Below, one piece after another: positions 33,690-44,940 of a DNA stretch of 64,000 nucleotides. The notes beneath the pieces were generated by a model. It had not been told where the DNA came from and searched no databases. It was given only the letters and a program-made list of their open reading frames with translations. The DNA lies in NCBI GenBank assembly GCA_016197225.1, contig JACPWC010000048.1:18495-82494 (forward strand). Reading direction: 5' to 3'. Source of the stretch: Chloroflexota bacterium. Lineage in GTDB: Bacteria > Chloroflexota > Anaerolineae > Anaerolineales > VGOW01. Positions within the stretch are counted from its first letter, which is position 1. Each line of letters begins with the position of its first letter. The position numbers were made by a program, and so were the translations under genes.

Positions 33690-34337
33690 ATGAAAAAAGG
33701 CCAAAAGAAAAAACAAGATAAAGCGCTCAAGAAGCGCACAAAGGAGAAACTTTCTCACAAGCGAGAGCGGGCGCTTGGGGCGGTGACGGCCTTGTACCAA
33801 GTCCGCCACGCGCGCAATTACCCCATTGAAGGCTGTTGGGCCCAGAAAGACTGGCAGAGTGGGGAGGGCGGTTTGGCGGTTGTCGTCGTCGCCCGCCGCC
33901 AGCCCAACGGCAACATCGTGTTTGGCAACTACTTGGTGGACGTGTTATGCCTGGGATTGAAGGACACCTATTGCAACGCCGATATTCCAGCGAGTGAATT
34001 TCGCCACGACGCTCTTCCTCACATATATCGCAGCGCCGGGCCGCCGATGAGCATCTCGCCCGCGCTGGCCCACGAAATTGTCTATGGCGGCATTGAGTAT
34101 GCGGCCAAATTCGGCTTCCAGCCTCAGCGCGACTTCCGGGACTCGCAATGGGTGCTTGACCCGCCGGAGACGCACCCCCGGAGTGGCAAGGTAGAGTTTG
34201 GCAAAGACGGCAAGCCCTTGTTCATCTCCGGGCCGTATGACAACGCCGAAGCCATCGTCCGCCAACTGATACGCACCGCCGGGGAGGGCAATTTCAATTA
34301 CCTGATGATGCTCGGCGAGCCGCCGGACGATTTCTAA
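33690..34337 (+). CDS. Conserved-looking protein of unknown function with basic N terminus
   Basis: 215 residues from ATG 33690, chosen for its aggaga Shine-Dalgarno. The first 30 residues are Lys-rich (KKGQKKKQDKALKKRTKEK). The body has CWAQKDWQSGEGGLAVVVVARR, VLCLGLKDTYCN and HEIVYGGIEYAAKFGFQPQ, a pattern seen in uncharacterised proteins sometimes fused to SEC-C zinc motifs. No catalytic motif is assigned. Confidence 0.6.
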   Translation: MKKGQKKKQDKALKKRTKEKLSHKRERALGAVTALYQVRHARNYPIEGCWAQKDWQSGEGGLAVVVVARRQPNGNIVFGNYLVDVLCLGLKDTYCNADIPASEFRHDALPHIYRSAGPPMSISPALAHEIVYGGIEYAAKFGFQPQRDFRDSQWVLDPPETHPRSGKVEFGKDGKPLFISGPYDNAEAIVRQLIRTAGEGNFNYLMMLGEPPDDF

Positions 34338-34388
34338 CCTCCAATCTCCTCTCCAAACGTCCAGCCGGGCAATGTGGCACCCTCATGC

Positions 34389-34394
34389 TACAAT
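34389..34394 (+). promoter_or_regulatory. Extended -10 six nt before the ABC exporter start
   Basis: TGC precedes TACAAT, which is followed by ctccgc and ATG 34401. No Shine-Dalgarno, so a leaderless transcript is likely. Confidence 0.55.
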
Positions 34395-34400
34395 CTCCGC

Positions 34401-36248
34401 ATGATCCACTTCTTCTCTGAGAACGAAAACAAAAAAACAGTCCGCTGGACGCAAATCAAGGATGCGGCGTTCAACGTCCGCCGGGCGTTTGGGGTGGTGT
34501 GGGGCGCGCACCCGGCCTCGGCTTTAGGGATGGCGGCCTGCTCGTTGATCGGCTCGGCGCTCCCCGCCGCTCAAGCGTGGGTGGGCAAGCTGATCGTGGA
34601 TGCGGTGGTGACGGCTGTCAATCTGCGTACCGACCCTCAAGTGGGTCTGCAAGCCGTCTTGCCGTTGTTGATCATCGAGTTCATCCTGCTCTTCATTCAG
34701 GCCGCCAACGGCCAGGCTCGTAGTCTGGCCGAGCACATTCTGCACGCCCGCATCAACCTGAGCATCAACTCGCGCATTATTCGCAAAGCGCTCGACCTCG
34801 ACCTCTCGCACTTCGAAAACGCCGAGTTCTACGACAAACTGCAGAACGCCCGCCGCGAGGCCGACTGGCGCAGTTTGCAAATCGTCAACGGCGGCTTCTT
34901 CCTGATTCAAAACGTTATCACTCTGATCTCGTTTGGGGCGCTCCTGTTCCGTTTTAGCCCGTGGCTGGCGCTCCTGTTGTTCGCCGCCACCATCCCGGCC
35001 TTCATTGCCCAAAGCCGTTACGCCGAACTTAACTTCCGCGTGCTGTCGTGGCGCGCGCCCGAAGCCCGCAAGCTCATGTACCTGGAGCATCTGCTCACCG
35101 ACTACGAAGCCGTCAAAGAGGTCAAACTCTTCGGCCTCGGCGAGCCATTGCTGGGCCGCTACGCCGACCTGTTCTGGAAGTTCCTGCGCGAGGATCAGAC
35201 CATCGCCCAAAAGCGGAGCGTGGCCTCGCTCGGCTGGGGATTGCTGGCGACGCTCTCTTTTTACACGGCTTACGCCTGGATCGTCTGGCGGGCGGTGGGC
35301 GGGCTGATCACCCTGGGCGACATGACTCTTTACCTGACTATCTCCCGCTCCAGCCAGGGCATGTTCGAAGCCATTTTCTACGGGCTGAGCGACATGTATG
35401 AAAACGGCCTCTTCATGTCCAACCTCTTCGCCTTTCTGGAGCTTGAGCCACAAATGGTGGTTGCCGCCAATCCCCAACCGGCCCCGGTTGAGATCCGGCA
35501 CGGCATCGAGTTTCGCAACGTCTCGTTCAAATATGAAGGCCACGACGATTATGCTCTGCACGACGTGACCCTGAAGATTCAACCCGGCGAGAAGATCGCT
35601 CTGGTCGGTCCGAACGGCGCCGGGAAAACGACTCTGATCAAACTCCTCACCCGCCTCTACGACCCCACTGAGGGCCAAATCCTCCTCGACGGCGTTGACC
35701 TGCGCGACTACGATTTGCGTGAATTGCGCCAGCGAATCGGCGTGATCTTTCAGGACTTCGTGCGTTATCACCTGGCCGCCTTCGAGAACGTGGGCTTCGG
35801 CCAGATCGAATCGCTGGAAGATCGCCCGCGCATCGTCGGTTCAGCGGAAAAGAGCGGCGCTGATCCCGTTATCGCCGCCCTGCCCGAAGGCTACGAGACC
35901 ATGCTGGGCCGCTGGTTCTCCAAAGGCCGCGATCTGTCCGGCGGCGAGTGGCAGAAGATCGCCCTGGCCCGGGCCTTCATGCGCGACTGCGAAGTAATTG
36001 TCCTCGACGAGCCGACCGCCGCCCTCGACGCCGAGAACGAATTCAAGGTCTTCCAGCAGTTCCGCGAGCTGACCGCCGACAAGATGGCCGTTCTCATCAG
36101 CCATCGCTTCTCCACCGTCCGCATGGCCGACCGCATCTTCGTTATCGAAAACGGCCACATCACCGAGCAAGGCACGCACGGCGATCTGCTGGCGCTGGGC
36201 GGGACTTATGCGCGGCTGTTCACGTTGCAGGCTGAGTCGTACAAGTGA
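34401..36248 (+). CDS. ABC exporter, fused permease and ATPase
   Basis: 615 residues. The N-terminal membrane domain (about 30-330) has about six segments. The ATPase domain (about 365-610) has Walker A GPNGAGKTT, signature LSGGEWQKIALARA, Walker B VIVLDEPTAALD and switch His in ISHRFSTV. This half-size layout works as a homodimer in the inner membrane, exporting lipids, peptides or drugs; the substrate is not identifiable. It is a single-gene unit by its own close -10. Confidence 0.9.
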   Translation: MIHFFSENENKKTVRWTQIKDAAFNVRRAFGVVWGAHPASALGMAACSLIGSALPAAQAWVGKLIVDAVVTAVNLRTDPQVGLQAVLPLLIIEFILLFIQAANGQARSLAEHILHARINLSINSRIIRKALDLDLSHFENAEFYDKLQNARREADWRSLQIVNGGFFLIQNVITLISFGALLFRFSPWLALLLFAATIPAFIAQSRYAELNFRVLSWRAPEARKLMYLEHLLTDYEAVKEVKLFGLGEPLLGRYADLFWKFLREDQTIAQKRSVASLGWGLLATLSFYTAYAWIVWRAVGGLITLGDMTLYLTISRSSQGMFEAIFYGLSDMYENGLFMSNLFAFLELEPQMVVAANPQPAPVEIRHGIEFRNVSFKYEGHDDYALHDVTLKIQPGEKIALVGPNGAGKTTLIKLLTRLYDPTEGQILLDGVDLRDYDLRELRQRIGVIFQDFVRYHLAAFENVGFGQIESLEDRPRIVGSAEKSGADPVIAALPEGYETMLGRWFSKGRDLSGGEWQKIALARAFMRDCEVIVLDEPTAALDAENEFKVFQQFRELTADKMAVLISHRFSTVRMADRIFVIENGHITEQGTHGDLLALGGTYARLFTLQAESYK

Positions 36249-36259
36249 GGGTTCAGGAG

Positions 36260-36265
36260 TAGAAT
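36260..36265 (+). promoter_or_regulatory. -10 element six nt before the 36272 start
   Basis: TAGAAT, then cacggc, then ATG 36272. No Shine-Dalgarno other than a distant ggag. Confidence 0.5.
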
Positions 36266-36271
36266 CACGGC

Positions 36272-36541
36272 ATGCAACTCGACAAAGAGCTTTATCGCAA
36301 GACTTATGAATCCTTCAAGCAATGGAATGATGCCAAATTGCTTGACCGCGTGCGAGACGCCGACAAATTGACGCCAGCCGAACTTTGGCACCGGTATGTT
36401 GATCTCTGGGAGTTCGCCAAGAAGATAGCCCCGCCTCAGAGTGAACGACAGCAGGCACAAGCTTTCACAGAGTGGGTCGAATACTACGCTAAGATGCAAA
36501 AATTCGAGGCCTGGAGGCGGGCGCATGGAAAAAGGGCTTGA
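36272..36541 (+). CDS. Small helical protein paired with nucleotidyltransferase
   Basis: 89 residues, almost all helix (Lys/Glu/Ala/Trp-rich). No family recognised. It overlaps the following nucleotidyltransferase gene by 17 nt. The arrangement resembles two-gene toxin-antitoxin modules, but which member would be toxic cannot be said. Confidence 0.55.
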   Translation: MQLDKELYRKTYESFKQWNDAKLLDRVRDADKLTPAELWHRYVDLWEFAKKIAPPQSERQQAQAFTEWVEYYAKMQKFEAWRRAHGKRA

Positions 36542-37088
36542 ACCTTCCCTGCGAAAAGCAATTGACTGGCTTGAAGCACGCGGCTACCGTTATGCAATTA
36601 TCGGCGGTGTTGCGGTTTCGCAATGGGGCTTTATGCGCACTACCGATGATGTTGATCTAAAGTTGCTCGTCCCCAACTCCAACTACCCTGCCATTCGCGC
36701 CGCTTTGCGAGCCGCTTTCCCTGATCGCGCCAGAAAACATGTCCCGGAAAACACCTTTATCGTTGATGTTGTCATCGAAGGCGTGATCGTAGATTTTCTT
36801 CTGGCCTTGCCTGGATACGAAGAATTGATCATAGAGCGAGCTTCTCAACGCGACCTGGGCGGTTGGAAAGCCTGGGTTTGCTCGATAGAAGATCTGATCA
36901 TCCAAAAATCTTACGCCGGGCGTGGCAAAGACTTGATAGATTTGGAAGAATTGTTAATCGCCCATCGCGGCAAACTGGACGAAGACTACATTGAGAATTG
37001 GGTGAGCCAATTTGCCGAAGCACTGGAGAAGCCTGAAATCCTCACCGGCTATCATCGCCTGCTCACTCAAAGCAAATCGCTGGAATGA
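36525..37088 (+). CDS. AbiEii-like nucleotidyltransferase
   Basis: 187 residues from ATG 36525. The core YAIIGGVAVSQWGFMRTTDD followed by VDLKLLV gives the GG...(D/T)xDVD pattern of the polymerase-beta-like nucleotidyltransferase superfamily seen in AbiEii toxins and related antitoxins. SIEDLIIQKSYAGRGKDLIDLEEL is the conserved second half. It overlaps both its upstream partner (17 nt) and the downstream FAAL gene (4 nt). Confidence 0.72.
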   Translation: MEKGLEPSLRKAIDWLEARGYRYAIIGGVAVSQWGFMRTTDDVDLKLLVPNSNYPAIRAALRAAFPDRARKHVPENTFIVDVVIEGVIVDFLLALPGYEELIIERASQRDLGGWKAWVCSIEDLIIQKSYAGRGKDLIDLEELLIAHRGKLDEDYIENWVSQFAEALEKPEILTGYHRLLTQSKSLE

Positions 37089-38764
37089 CCTTTTCACGCT
37101 CCACGCCCCACGCCACACCCGGCACTCTTCCCTCCACCCTCGCCCGCCACGCCCAAACCATCCCTGACCAGCCCTTCACCCGAATCCTGAAAAAAGGGGT
37201 TGTCGAAAAACAGCGCACTTTCGCCGAAGCGTGGACATGGTCGGCGCAGTGGGCGGCCTTGTTCGCCGAGCGCGGCCTCAAACACGGCGAGGCCGTCATC
37301 ATCGCCCTGCCCAACTGCGACGCCTTCGTGGGCGCATACTTCGGCGCGCTCATGGCCGGCGTTGTCCCGGCTCCGGTTGCTCCCGCTCGTCGCCTCGCCG
37401 CCGACGATCCTTATCTTGCCACGCTCGCCGACCGAATCCGCTTCGTCAACGCTAAAGCTCTCGTTGTGCCAAGTGACCAAGCCAAACTCGCTCAACTTCC
37501 ACAGTTCAGCCACATTGCCGTTCTCGCCGAAGGGCAGGCCGAAGCAATGACGCCGAACTACGACAGCCACTCCACCGCCGATGATCTCGGCCTCGTTCAA
37601 TTTACCTCCGGCACGTCGGGCGACCCCAAAGCCGTCCTCCTCACCCAGCGGGCCCTCCTCGCCCAAACCGCCCTCCTCCAAACCTCGCTCGCCCTCTACG
37701 ACCGCTTCAAAGATTGGGCCGTCTCGTGGCTGCCACTCTTTCACGACATGGGCCTCATTGGCTTCCTGCTCACCCCGGCCTACACCGGCGGCCTCGTCAA
37801 CCTCATCCCGGCAGAAGAATTCGTCCTCCGCCCGGCCTCGTGGCTCAGAGCACTCTCCGAAACCAAAGCCACCATCACCGGCGGCCCGCCTTCGGCTTAC
37901 GCCCTGTGCGCCAAACGCCTCAAAGACGCAACCGGCTACGACCTCAGCGCCGTTCGCGTCGCCCTCGTCGGCGCAGAAACCGTGACCCGCGACAGCCTCG
38001 CAACCTTCGGCGAAAAATTTGCCGCCGCCGGGTTTCGCTCCGCCAGCTTCACGCCCACCTACGGACTCGCCGAGGCCGCTCTGGCAGTGACGATGCCCGC
38101 GCTGGATCGCGACCCAAAGTTTGATGAAGTGGATTTTGCTAAACTGGCCGATGGCGAAGCCCGACCTGCTCACTCCGGTGACACCCGCCTCTTGGCCTCG
38201 GTGGGGCCGCCACTGCCGGGCGTCGAAGTCGCCATCGTCGCCGACGACGGCTCAACCTTGCCCGAACGCCGAACCGGCGAAATCATCGTCCGCAGTCCGA
38301 GTTTAATGAGCGGCTACCATGCAAACGCAGAATCAACGGAATACGCACTACGCAATACCTGGCTCTGGACCGGCGACCTCGGCTACCTCGCCGACGGCGA
38401 ACTTTACCTCACGGGCCGAAAGAAGGAAGTCATCATCGTCGGCGGGCGCAACTACTATCCTGACGACGTGGAGCAAATTGCCAGCGCCGTGCCAGGCGTG
38501 CGCGCCGAGCGCGTAGTCGCCATTGGTGTTGAAGATGCCGGGACGGCATCCGAGCGATTGGTTGTGTTAGCCGAATTTGATCCTGATGAAGATCAAGATG
38601 CTCTACGCTTGCGCCTCCGCCAAACTTTAGTGGCGGCAGGCTACCCGGCGGGTGACGTGATCCTGCTCAAACCCAAATCCATCCAATCCACCCTCACCGG
38701 CAAACTCAAACGCCTCGACTGCAAAGCGCGTTACCTGGCCGGGGAGTTTGGGTCAACGGATTGA
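37085..38764 (+). CDS. Fatty acyl-AMP ligase (FAAL)
   Basis: 559 residues. It has the adenylate-forming motif FTSGTSGDPKAV near 180, WLPLFHDMGLIGFLL typical for FAAL, FTPTYGLAEAALAV, the WTGDLGYLADGELYLTGRKKE region and a Lys near 540 in TLTGKLKR. FAALs activate fatty acids as acyl-AMP and load them on an acyl carrier protein rather than CoA. A dedicated ACP is two genes downstream. ATGA overlap links it to the nucleotidyltransferase gene, probably by chance of compact packing. The FAAL versus acyl-CoA ligase choice rests on style and context. Confidence 0.82.
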   Translation: MTFSRSTPHATPGTLPSTLARHAQTIPDQPFTRILKKGVVEKQRTFAEAWTWSAQWAALFAERGLKHGEAVIIALPNCDAFVGAYFGALMAGVVPAPVAPARRLAADDPYLATLADRIRFVNAKALVVPSDQAKLAQLPQFSHIAVLAEGQAEAMTPNYDSHSTADDLGLVQFTSGTSGDPKAVLLTQRALLAQTALLQTSLALYDRFKDWAVSWLPLFHDMGLIGFLLTPAYTGGLVNLIPAEEFVLRPASWLRALSETKATITGGPPSAYALCAKRLKDATGYDLSAVRVALVGAETVTRDSLATFGEKFAAAGFRSASFTPTYGLAEAALAVTMPALDRDPKFDEVDFAKLADGEARPAHSGDTRLLASVGPPLPGVEVAIVADDGSTLPERRTGEIIVRSPSLMSGYHANAESTEYALRNTWLWTGDLGYLADGELYLTGRKKEVIIVGGRNYYPDDVEQIASAVPGVRAERVVAIGVEDAGTASERLVVLAEFDPDEDQDALRLRLRQTLVAAGYPAGDVILLKPKSIQSTLTGKLKRLDCKARYLAGEFGSTD

Positions 38765-38835
38765 ACATATTGAACAGATAAAAGGATAAAATATCATCTA
38801 CTAAATCCGCTTGCGAAGCGTCCATTGTCCAAAAA

Positions 38836-39909
38836 ATGTCCAGCATTACATTCGCCTTGCTCGGCCACCCGGCCAGCTACGAACATCTTGCCGCGATTGA
38901 ACGCGCCGAGACACCTGGTGTCTCCGCGAAGCGAACACTAGGTGTCTCGGCGCTGACCAAACTCTTTGAAATGACTCCTGCCCGCGCCGCGAAAGAAGAC
39001 ATCGTCGTGCCGCTGGCCGACGGCTCGGTTGTTCGTGGCAAGATGATCCTCTGTTCATTTCTGCCCGAACAGGTAAACTCGCCGCGCGGCCTCGCCGCCG
39101 CCGGCAAAACCGTGCGCGCGGCCTGCAAGCTGGCTCACGAACTCGGCGCGAAGATCGTCGGCCTCGGCGGCTTCACTTCCATCGTCGGCGGGGCGCAGGG
39201 GGAATCGCTGGCCCGCGAGTTCGGGCTGGCCGTCACCTCCGGCAACTCGCTCACGGCGGCGCTGGCCCTTGAACAGCTTTACTCGTTGTTGGCAAAATTG
39301 GGCTGGACGTTGGCTGAACGGTCGGTGGCAATCGTCGGCGCAACCGGCGACATTGGCCGGGCCTGCGTGTCGGCCCTCGCCCCGCGAGTCAAACGGCTGA
39401 TATTGCTCGCCCGCAACCGATCCAAACTCGAAGCCTTGCGCGCCGGGTTGGCGCTTCCTAACGTTGAGATTGGCTCGAACGCTTACGCCGCCGACATCAT
39501 CATCACCGCCACCAGCGCCGGGCAACCTTTGCTGGCCGAAGCCGACCTGCGGCCCGGCACAGTTGTGTGCGACGTGGGCTACCCGGACACAGTTGCCCTG
39601 TTGCCCGCGCCGCGCCGCGAGGCCATTATCTTTTCCGGCGGCATGGCCGAGATGCCGTTCGCGCTCGACTTGAGCGCCTATCTGCAACTGCCCGCGCCTC
39701 AACTCATGTACGGCTGTTTTAGCGAAGCGATGGCGCTGGCAATGTCGGGCCGTTACGAAAGTTATTCGATGGGCCAGGGCAACATTACCCCGGAGCGAAT
39801 GCAAACTATTTTCGACCTCGCCAAGTCATACGGCTTCCGCCCCGCGCCGCTTTATCGTGGCGAGTCGCTGATCGCGGCTGAAACGCTTGAACAATTCCGG
39901 CTGTTTTGA
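38836..39909 (+). CDS. Acyl-ACP reductase (AAR)-like protein
   Basis: 357 residues, close to cyanobacterial AAR (about 340), which reduces acyl-ACP to fatty aldehyde with NADPH. Shared landmarks are an N-terminal FALLGHPAS, CSFLPE near 75, GLGGFTSI near 112, TSGNSLTAAL near 135, the Rossmann motif VAIVGATGDIG near 165 and MYGCFSEAM with a Cys near 294, at the position of the AAR catalytic Cys. Residues about 24-38 are encoded by an inserted palindrome (38907-38949). It sits between FAAL and ACP. No aldehyde-deformylating oxygenase was found here. Confidence 0.75.
   Translation: MSSITFALLGHPASYEHLAAIERAETPGVSAKRTLGVSALTKLFEMTPARAAKEDIVVPLADGSVVRGKMILCSFLPEQVNSPRGLAAAGKTVRAACKLAHELGAKIVGLGGFTSIVGGAQGESLAREFGLAVTSGNSLTAALALEQLYSLLAKLGWTLAERSVAIVGATGDIGRACVSALAPRVKRLILLARNRSKLEALRAGLALPNVEIGSNAYAADIIITATSAGQPLLAEADLRPGTVVCDVGYPDTVALLPAPRREAIIFSGGMAEMPFALDLSAYLQLPAPQLMYGCFSEAMALAMSGRYESYSMGQGNITPERMQTIFDLAKSYGFRPAPLYRGESLIAAETLEQFRLF
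38907..38949. repeat. In-frame palindromic insert within the AAR-like gene
   Basis: gagacacc / ggtgtctc forms a 8-bp stem with 1-nt spacer (38908-38924), and a third copy of the arm (ggtgtctcg, 38941-38949) follows after gcgaagcg. It encodes the repeated peptide TPGVSAKRTLGVSA. It resembles an intergenic palindrome inserted into a coding region without breaking the frame. Confidence 0.6.
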
Positions 39910-39918
39910 ACACGAGGG

Positions 39919-39976
39919 CACGAAGACACAAAGCCACAGAGAAAACTTTGAGGCTTTGTGTCCTGGTATCTTCGTG
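39919..39976. repeat. Word-repeat hairpin cacgaagacacaaagcc type
   Basis: 39919-39935 pairs with 39952-39976; the right arm has an 8-nt insert (taccagga as read on the complement). The gap lies between the AAR-like and ACP genes. The same words occur at 61531-61604. Confidence 0.6.
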
Positions 39977-39978
39977 GT

Positions 39979-39984
39979 TAAATT
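39979..39984 (+). promoter_or_regulatory. -10 element six nt before the ACP start
   Basis: TAAATT, then aggcca, then ATG 39991. No Shine-Dalgarno. It may let the ACP be expressed apart from FAAL and AAR. Confidence 0.45.
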
Positions 39985-39990
39985 AGGCCA

Positions 39991-40257
39991 ATGCCCACCT
40001 CAACCGAACTCCAACTTCAACAACTCGTCGCCGCCAAACTGAAAGTTGGGCCGGAGCGCGTGCCGCTCGACCAATCATTGATGGACGATCTGGGGCTGGA
40101 CTCGTTCGACGTGATGTCGGTCATTCTGGAGATTGAGGAGGCGTTTGCCCCGGCGACGCTCTCCGACGAGGCGGCCCAGGAGTTGAAGACTTTGCGGGAA
40201 GTGGCGGCTTACATTGACGAGCAGTTGGCGAATCAGACAGACCTGACAGGCTTTTGA
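39991..40257 (+). CDS. Acyl carrier protein
   Basis: 88 residues. The phosphopantetheine attachment site is Ser38 in DLGLDSFDV, in an acidic four-helix layout. The protein carries acyl chains as thioesters. Being next to FAAL and an AAR-like reductase it is likely the dedicated carrier between them rather than the housekeeping AcpP. Confidence 0.88.
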   Translation: MPTSTELQLQQLVAAKLKVGPERVPLDQSLMDDLGLDSFDVMSVILEIEEAFAPATLSDEAAQELKTLREVAAYIDEQLANQTDLTGF

Positions 40258-40280
40258 AACGCATCGGGCAATAGCGGCAG

Positions 40281-40309
40281 TTGGCTAAATCTCTCTTTCG
40301 CATTATCAT
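40281..40309 (+). promoter_or_regulatory. Promoter of the kinase-FGE gene
   Basis: TTGGCT (40281-40286), 17-nt spacer, TATCAT (40304-40309), followed by a ggaga Shine-Dalgarno at 40321 and ATG 40332. Confidence 0.5.
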
Positions 40310-40331
40310 CTAGCCAATACGGAGAACAGAG

Positions 40332-43565
<3,234 letters not shown>

Positions 43566-43662
43566 GATTAATCCTCCCTGGTTTCAAACCTTCGCGAGGA
43601 TACCTGGATACTGAAATGCTAATGCAACCTTCTTCTCAATTGCCCGCTTTGAATGGGCATGT

Positions 43663-43668
43663 TAGAAT
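43663..43668 (+). promoter_or_regulatory. -10 element nine nt before the kinase-FHA start
   Basis: TAGAAT, then nine nt, then ATG 43678. No Shine-Dalgarno. This suggests an internal promoter starting the four-gene kinase operon. The gap from 43566 otherwise has only a small gccc/gggc hairpin. Confidence 0.45.
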
Positions 43669-43677
43669 GCCTGTCAC

Positions 43678-44940
43678 ATGTTAGTCGGAAAAACCATCAA
43701 AGGACGCTACAGACTTTACGACCAACTCGGCGTGGGCGGCTCGGCGGCAGTGTTTCTGGCCCGCGATTCCGGCACAGGCCGCATTGCCGTCGTCAAAATC
43801 ATCCACCCGCACCTCATCGAGAGCAAGTTCATCGCCCGCTTCCTGCGCGAGATCAAAGTTCTTCAGCAGGTGAACACCCGCCACATCGTCGAAATTTACG
43901 ATTACGGCCTCAACCACACCCAGGACGACCTGCCTGCGCCGGTCAGCTTCATTGCTATGGAATACGTGGAAGGCCTGACCCTGGCCTCGATCATCGAGCG
44001 AATGATCACCCTCTCCGAGACCAACACCCTGACCCTCTCCACCCAGATCACCAAAGCCCTGGTCGAGCTTCACCATCTCGGCGTCGTCCACCGCGACATC
44101 AAATCGCAGAACATCATGATCACGGCAGACAACACGGCCAAGATCATTGACTTTGGCGTGGCCAAGAATCTGGGCGAAAAGACCATCACCGGCACCGACG
44201 TGTTCGCCGGGACGCTCTCTTACGCTTCGCCCGAGCAACTCAAAGACTCGCGCAACGTGGACATCCGCTCCGACCTGTACTCGCTGGGCGTGGTAATGGC
44301 CGAGTGTCTCACCGGCAAAGTGCCGCCGCGCAACCGCCGCGGCCAGCACATCTTCCTCGACCAGCGGCCTGACGCCACCGCGCCTTCGCGCTCGCGCCGC
44401 GCCGGCCCGGCCCGAACCGCCAACGAGGTCGTCCAGACGCTTCTGGCCCTCGACCCTGAAGACCGCTATCCCTCGCCCGACTCTCTACTCAACGATCTGG
44501 AGTTGATCGGTGGTGGCCAGCCGCTCTCCTTGCCCTGGGATACGCTGGGCATTCGCACCAGCAATAACACAGTGGCCCAGATCACCGCCGCGCCTGAAAG
44601 CGAGTGTTACCTGATCTCCGAGCGCGGCGACCGGATTCCGGTCACCCGCCGCGAGATGGTCATTGGCCGCTCGGCCCCCACCGACGACACCTGGGTTCCC
44701 GACCTTGACGTGCGCCAGATGATGCTGGAGAAAGCCAAGACCGTTTCCCGTTTCCATTGCCGGATATTTGCCGGGGACGACAACGTCTATCGCATCATGG
44801 ACATGGGCAGTTTCAACGGCACCTGGGTCAACGGCAAACGGCTGGAGAGCAAGGAAGCGGTAATTCTGGCTGACAGCGATCAGATTCACCTCGGCGGCAT
44901 TGCCTTCACCTTCCACAAACCCAAAACCCTTAAGAAATGA
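43678..44940 (+). CDS. Ser/Thr protein kinase with C-terminal FHA domain
   Basis: 420 residues. Kinase about 10-275: GVGGSAAVFLARD, VVKIIHPH, HRDIKSQNIM, DFGVAKN. FHA domain about 325-415: EMVIGRS, SRFHCRI and SFNGTWVNGK, the residues that bind phosphothreonine. No membrane segment, so cytosolic. FHA probably docks it on a phosphorylated partner such as itself or the VWA-FHA protein encoded next (ATGA overlap). Confidence 0.9.
   Translation: MLVGKTIKGRYRLYDQLGVGGSAAVFLARDSGTGRIAVVKIIHPHLIESKFIARFLREIKVLQQVNTRHIVEIYDYGLNHTQDDLPAPVSFIAMEYVEGLTLASIIERMITLSETNTLTLSTQITKALVELHHLGVVHRDIKSQNIMITADNTAKIIDFGVAKNLGEKTITGTDVFAGTLSYASPEQLKDSRNVDIRSDLYSLGVVMAECLTGKVPPRNRRGQHIFLDQRPDATAPSRSRRAGPARTANEVVQTLLALDPEDRYPSPDSLLNDLELIGGGQPLSLPWDTLGIRTSNNTVAQITAAPESECYLISERGDRIPVTRREMVIGRSAPTDDTWVPDLDVRQMMLEKAKTVSRFHCRIFAGDDNVYRIMDMGSFNGTWVNGKRLESKEAVILADSDQIHLGGIAFTFHKPKTLKK

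Noticed and set aside
34524..35771. 415-residue open frame opposite the ABC exporter
   Set aside because: Shadow of the exporter gene; no motif or start signal.
37085..40257. Complete alkane biosynthesis operon
   Set aside because: No aldehyde-deformylating oxygenase gene was found, so only aldehyde formation is proposed.
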